Shown: piece after piece, positions 61,688 to 64,000 of the stretch
Numbering within the stretch: the stretch's first letter is position 1
How the letters are laid out: every line of letters begins with the position of its first letter
From: Eubacteriales bacterium
GTDB lineage: Bacteria > Bacillota > Clostridia > Peptostreptococcales > Anaerovoracaceae
NCBI GenBank assembly: GCA_028872475.1
Contig: JAQYMQ010000002.1
Coordinates: forward strand, 1 to 64,000
Direction of reading: 5' to 3'
DNA: 64,000 bases
Made by a program: the position numbers and the translations under genes
The notes under the pieces: generated by a model
Database searches by the model: none
What the model saw: the letters and a program-made list of their open reading frames with translations, nothing else
What the model was told of the DNA's origin: nothing

Positions 61688-64000
61688 CTATTTTAATTCA
61701 AGCCAGTTTTTCCCTGTGCTAACTTCTGCAATTAAAGGCACTCTTAACTTAATAACACCTTCCATAGATTCCTTCAAAATCTTCTTAACTTCATCGAGTT
61801 CATCAAGTGTAGCCTCAATAATCAATTCGTCATGCACCTGCAAAATGAGTTTTGATTTCATACATTGTAATCTATTATATACTTCAACCATAGCTAGTTT
61901 AATAATGTCTGCAGCGGTACCCTGAATTGGCGTATTCATTGCCAATCGCTCACCTACTTTTTTAACTATGTGATTACTTGAATTAATTTCATTGATGTAT
62001 CGTCTTCTTGCAAACAGTGTTTCTACATAGCCATTCTCTTTACAAAACGCAATAGCGTTATCCATAAAAGCTTTTACTCCACTGTGTATCTTAAAATATT
62101 CTTCTATATAACGTTTAGCTTCATAAACACCAATTTTTGCCTGCTCACTAAGTCCAAAAAAGCTCATACCATAAATAATTCCAAAGTTAATAGCCTTAGC
62201 CTTAGATCTTTCCGTAACAGTTATATCATCTTCAGGAATATTTAGTATTCTCGCAGCTGTAGCCTTATGAATATCAGCTCCGTTATTAAAAGATTCAACA
62301 AATTCTTTATCTTCACTCATATGAGCTAAAACCCTTAATTCAATTTGAGAATAGTCAGCTCCAACTAATACATTATCTCCTTGTGCCGTAAACGCTCCTC
62401 TAATCTGTCTACCTATTTCTTCTCTAATAGGTATATTTTGCATATTTGGATTTGAACTTGAAATTCTACCTGTAGAAACAACCGTCTGATTAAAACTCGC
62501 GCGCACCCTACCGTCATTATCAATTCTTTTTATCAGTCCATCAATATATGTACTCTGCAATTTAGTATATGTTCTATATTCCAAAATCTTATTAACTATA
62601 GGATTTTTATCAGCAATTTTTTCTAAAATATCAGCACTGGTTGAATAACCTGTCTTTGTTTTCTTACCGCCTTCTATCTTCATATTTTCAAATAAAACAA
62701 CGCCCAACTGCTTTGGCGAATTAATATTAAATTCTTCTCCTGCAATCGTATATATTTCTTCTTTTAGAATGTCGATTTTTTCTATCAGCGTCTTTCCTAT
62801 TTCTTCTAGATATTTAGTATCAATACCACATCCCAAAACTTCCATTGAAGCTAGAACATTAATCAGTGGTAATTCCATATTTTCTAGTAAATCAATCATC
62901 CCTAAGTCTTTAAGCTCTTGTTTTTGTATATCTCTAATAACTTTAATAGAAGCAAAAATTGTTTTTATATCTTCATCTATATTTTCATTTGATATATTAG
63001 TACCTAATCTTCGTAAAATAAGTTTTTCTAATTCATAATCTCTTTTATTTGCATCGATTAGATATTCTGCGATTTCAGTATCCCAAACTATATTCATATT
63101 GACATTATATTCTTCTATCAATTTTTTAGATATTAATTTAAGATTATGACCCCATACAGAAATATTTTTTGTTTTTATTATTTCTGAAAGCAAATCCATA
63201 GAGTTTAATAAATAAATATTATTGTCAACTAATATATATATTTTTTCTTCTTTAAAAAAACTCTGCTGAAAATCATCGAGAAAACCAGCTTCATATATAG
63301 CTATATTTTCAACATTGTCCAATATTTTAAAAATATCATCCTTAGCTAAATCAATAAAGTTAAGTTTATCAACTTCATTATTCAAAGTATTTTCTTCATC
63401 AGAATCAACATTATCAAAGTCTATATCTTTCAAAAAAGATGTAAATTCTAATTTGCGATATATTTCTATCAATTTTTTATTATCTTTTTCTTTTTTAACA
63501 AAGTCAGCAACTTTTTCTTCAAGAGGTACTTCAAGATAAATCGTAGCTAATTCTTTACTATTAAATGCCGCTTCTCTATCTGCTAATAGCTTATTCTTCA
63601 CACCTACCGGTGTAATTTCATTTATATGTTCATATATTTGCTCAATCGTCGTATATTTTTGTATCAACTTTGTCGCAGTTACATCACCAACACCTGCAAC
63701 GCCTGATATATTATCAGATTTATCTCCACTCAAAGCCTTTAAATCTATTATATTTATTGGATTATACCCATATTCTTCTATAAATGCATTTTCATCATAT
63801 AGATTAAAATTTGACACACCCTTTCTTGTAATCAAAACCTTTGTAGCTTGAGTAGCTAATTGTAATGCATCTTTATCACCAGTAATTATAATAATTTCAA
63901 AATCGTCTTCTTTCTCTGCCATTTTCGCAATTGTACCAATGATGTCATCTGCTTCAAAACCCGGCTTTTCTAAAATTTTAATATTCATAGCCGTCAAAAC
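61688..64000 (-). CDS. polA: DNA polymerase I, 5' part outside the window
   Basis: The C-terminal 770 residues of PolA; the frame runs on through base 64000 (VLTAMNIK...), so the start lies beyond the window. The C-terminal part of the 5' nuclease is present (GFEADDIIGT, GDKDALQLA, SGDKSDNISGVAGVG). The 3'-5' exonuclease domain lacks the first D-x-E motif, so proofreading is probably absent, as in many Bacillus-type enzymes. The polymerase domain is complete: GADYSQIELRVLAHMS, RSKAKAINFGIIYGMS and LQVHDELIIEA hold the catalytic acids. Confidence 0.97.
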   Translation of the reverse strand, partial: VLTAMNIKILEKPGFEADDIIGTIAKMAEKEDDFEIIIITGDKDALQLATQATKVLITRKGVSNFNLYDENAFIEEYGYNPINIIDLKALSGDKSDNISGVAGVGDVTATKLIQKYTTIEQIYEHINEITPVGVKNKLLADREAAFNSKELATIYLEVPLEEKVADFVKKEKDNKKLIEIYRKLEFTSFLKDIDFDNVDSDEENTLNNEVDKLNFIDLAKDDIFKILDNVENIAIYEAGFLDDFQQSFFKEEKIYILVDNNIYLLNSMDLLSEIIKTKNISVWGHNLKLISKKLIEEYNVNMNIVWDTEIAEYLIDANKRDYELEKLILRRLGTNISNENIDEDIKTIFASIKVIRDIQKQELKDLGMIDLLENMELPLINVLASMEVLGCGIDTKYLEEIGKTLIEKIDILKEEIYTIAGEEFNINSPKQLGVVLFENMKIEGGKKTKTGYSTSADILEKIADKNPIVNKILEYRTYTKLQSTYIDGLIKRIDNDGRVRASFNQTVVSTGRISSSNPNMQNIPIREEIGRQIRGAFTAQGDNVLVGADYSQIELRVLAHMSEDKEFVESFNNGADIHKATAARILNIPEDDITVTERSKAKAINFGIIYGMSFFGLSEQAKIGVYEAKRYIEEYFKIHSGVKAFMDNAIAFCKENGYVETLFARRRYINEINSSNHIVKKVGERLAMNTPIQGTAADIIKLAMVEVYNRLQCMKSKLILQVHDELIIEATLDELDEVKKILKESMEGVIKLRVPLIAEVSTGKNWLELK

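Noticed and set aside
1..64000. Insertion sequences, prophage, integrase or toxin-antitoxin modules
   Set aside because: No transposase, integrase, terminal inverted repeats or recognisable toxin-antitoxin pairs were seen. The phage-like lysozyme domain is inside a chromosomal wall hydrolase.

Overview
The window is AT-rich, low-GC Gram-positive chromosome, most likely from a strictly anaerobic, amino-acid-fermenting member of the Eubacteriales/Peptostreptococcales (a Clostridioides/Peptostreptococcus-like organism). The evidence is a Stickland-type 2-hydroxyacyl-CoA dehydratase operon, formate-THF ligase and FolD, a glycine riboswitch on an AgcS transporter, choline-binding-repeat wall hydrolases like those of clostridia, and no respiratory genes. 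No species is claimed. Nearly all genes run on the minus strand. The plus-strand exceptions are an acetyltransferase plus formyl-THF cyclo-ligase (35.9-37.0 kb) and an ABC exporter block with tRNA-Lys (42.0-46.0 kb).

Region 1 (0-11.7 kb): a short secreted-protein fragment, then one long operon read right to left: acyl/aryl-CoA ligase, family III CoA-transferase, dehydratase activator, two dehydratase subunits, acyl-CoA dehydrogenase, D-2-hydroxyacid dehydrogenase, BrnQ transporter, aminotransferase. Together these take up an amino acid, transaminate it, reduce the oxo acid to a hydroxy acid, activate and dehydrate it as a CoA ester, and reduce the enoyl-CoA. This is a reductive Stickland branch. 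Electron-transfer flavoprotein genes are absent here.

Region 2 (12-28.4 kb): plsX, a three-activity choline-binding lysozyme, a PglF/PglE/PglC-like amino-sugar trio and a DUF3089 hydrolase lie nearly end to end. They are followed upstream by an acetyltransferase, a choline-binding amidase, a lipid kinase, folC, valS and a choline-binding C39-type peptidase. The last shares an almost identical wall-binding half with the amidase.

Region 3 (28.5-41.6 kb): housekeeping genes (folD, fhs, rnhB, rbgA, an ion transporter, an M23 peptidase, a formyl-THF cyclo-ligase, tRNA-Leu, a membrane-anchored solute-binding protein, tRNA-Cys, a small lipoprotein, tsf, rpsB).

Region 4 (41.7-49.8 kb): a CydDC-type ABC exporter pair with a DUF454 protein, tRNA-Lys, a minus-strand operon of small membrane proteins (lysine-rich protein, ICMT-like, YibE/F, Cys-rich protein, 70-aa ORF), tRNA-Glu and a DUF3267 protein.

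Region 5 (49.8-64 kb): pnp and rpsO with a structured leader, a glycine-riboswitch-controlled AgcS symporter, two large surface proteins with non-canonical sorting-like C-termini (one with six Cna_B-type repeats), coaE and the truncated polA.

The window is mainly ordinary core genome. The most distinctive features are the fermentation operon, the shuffled wall-hydrolase modules, the adhesin pair, and several unexplained repeat/operator candidates in promoter regions.
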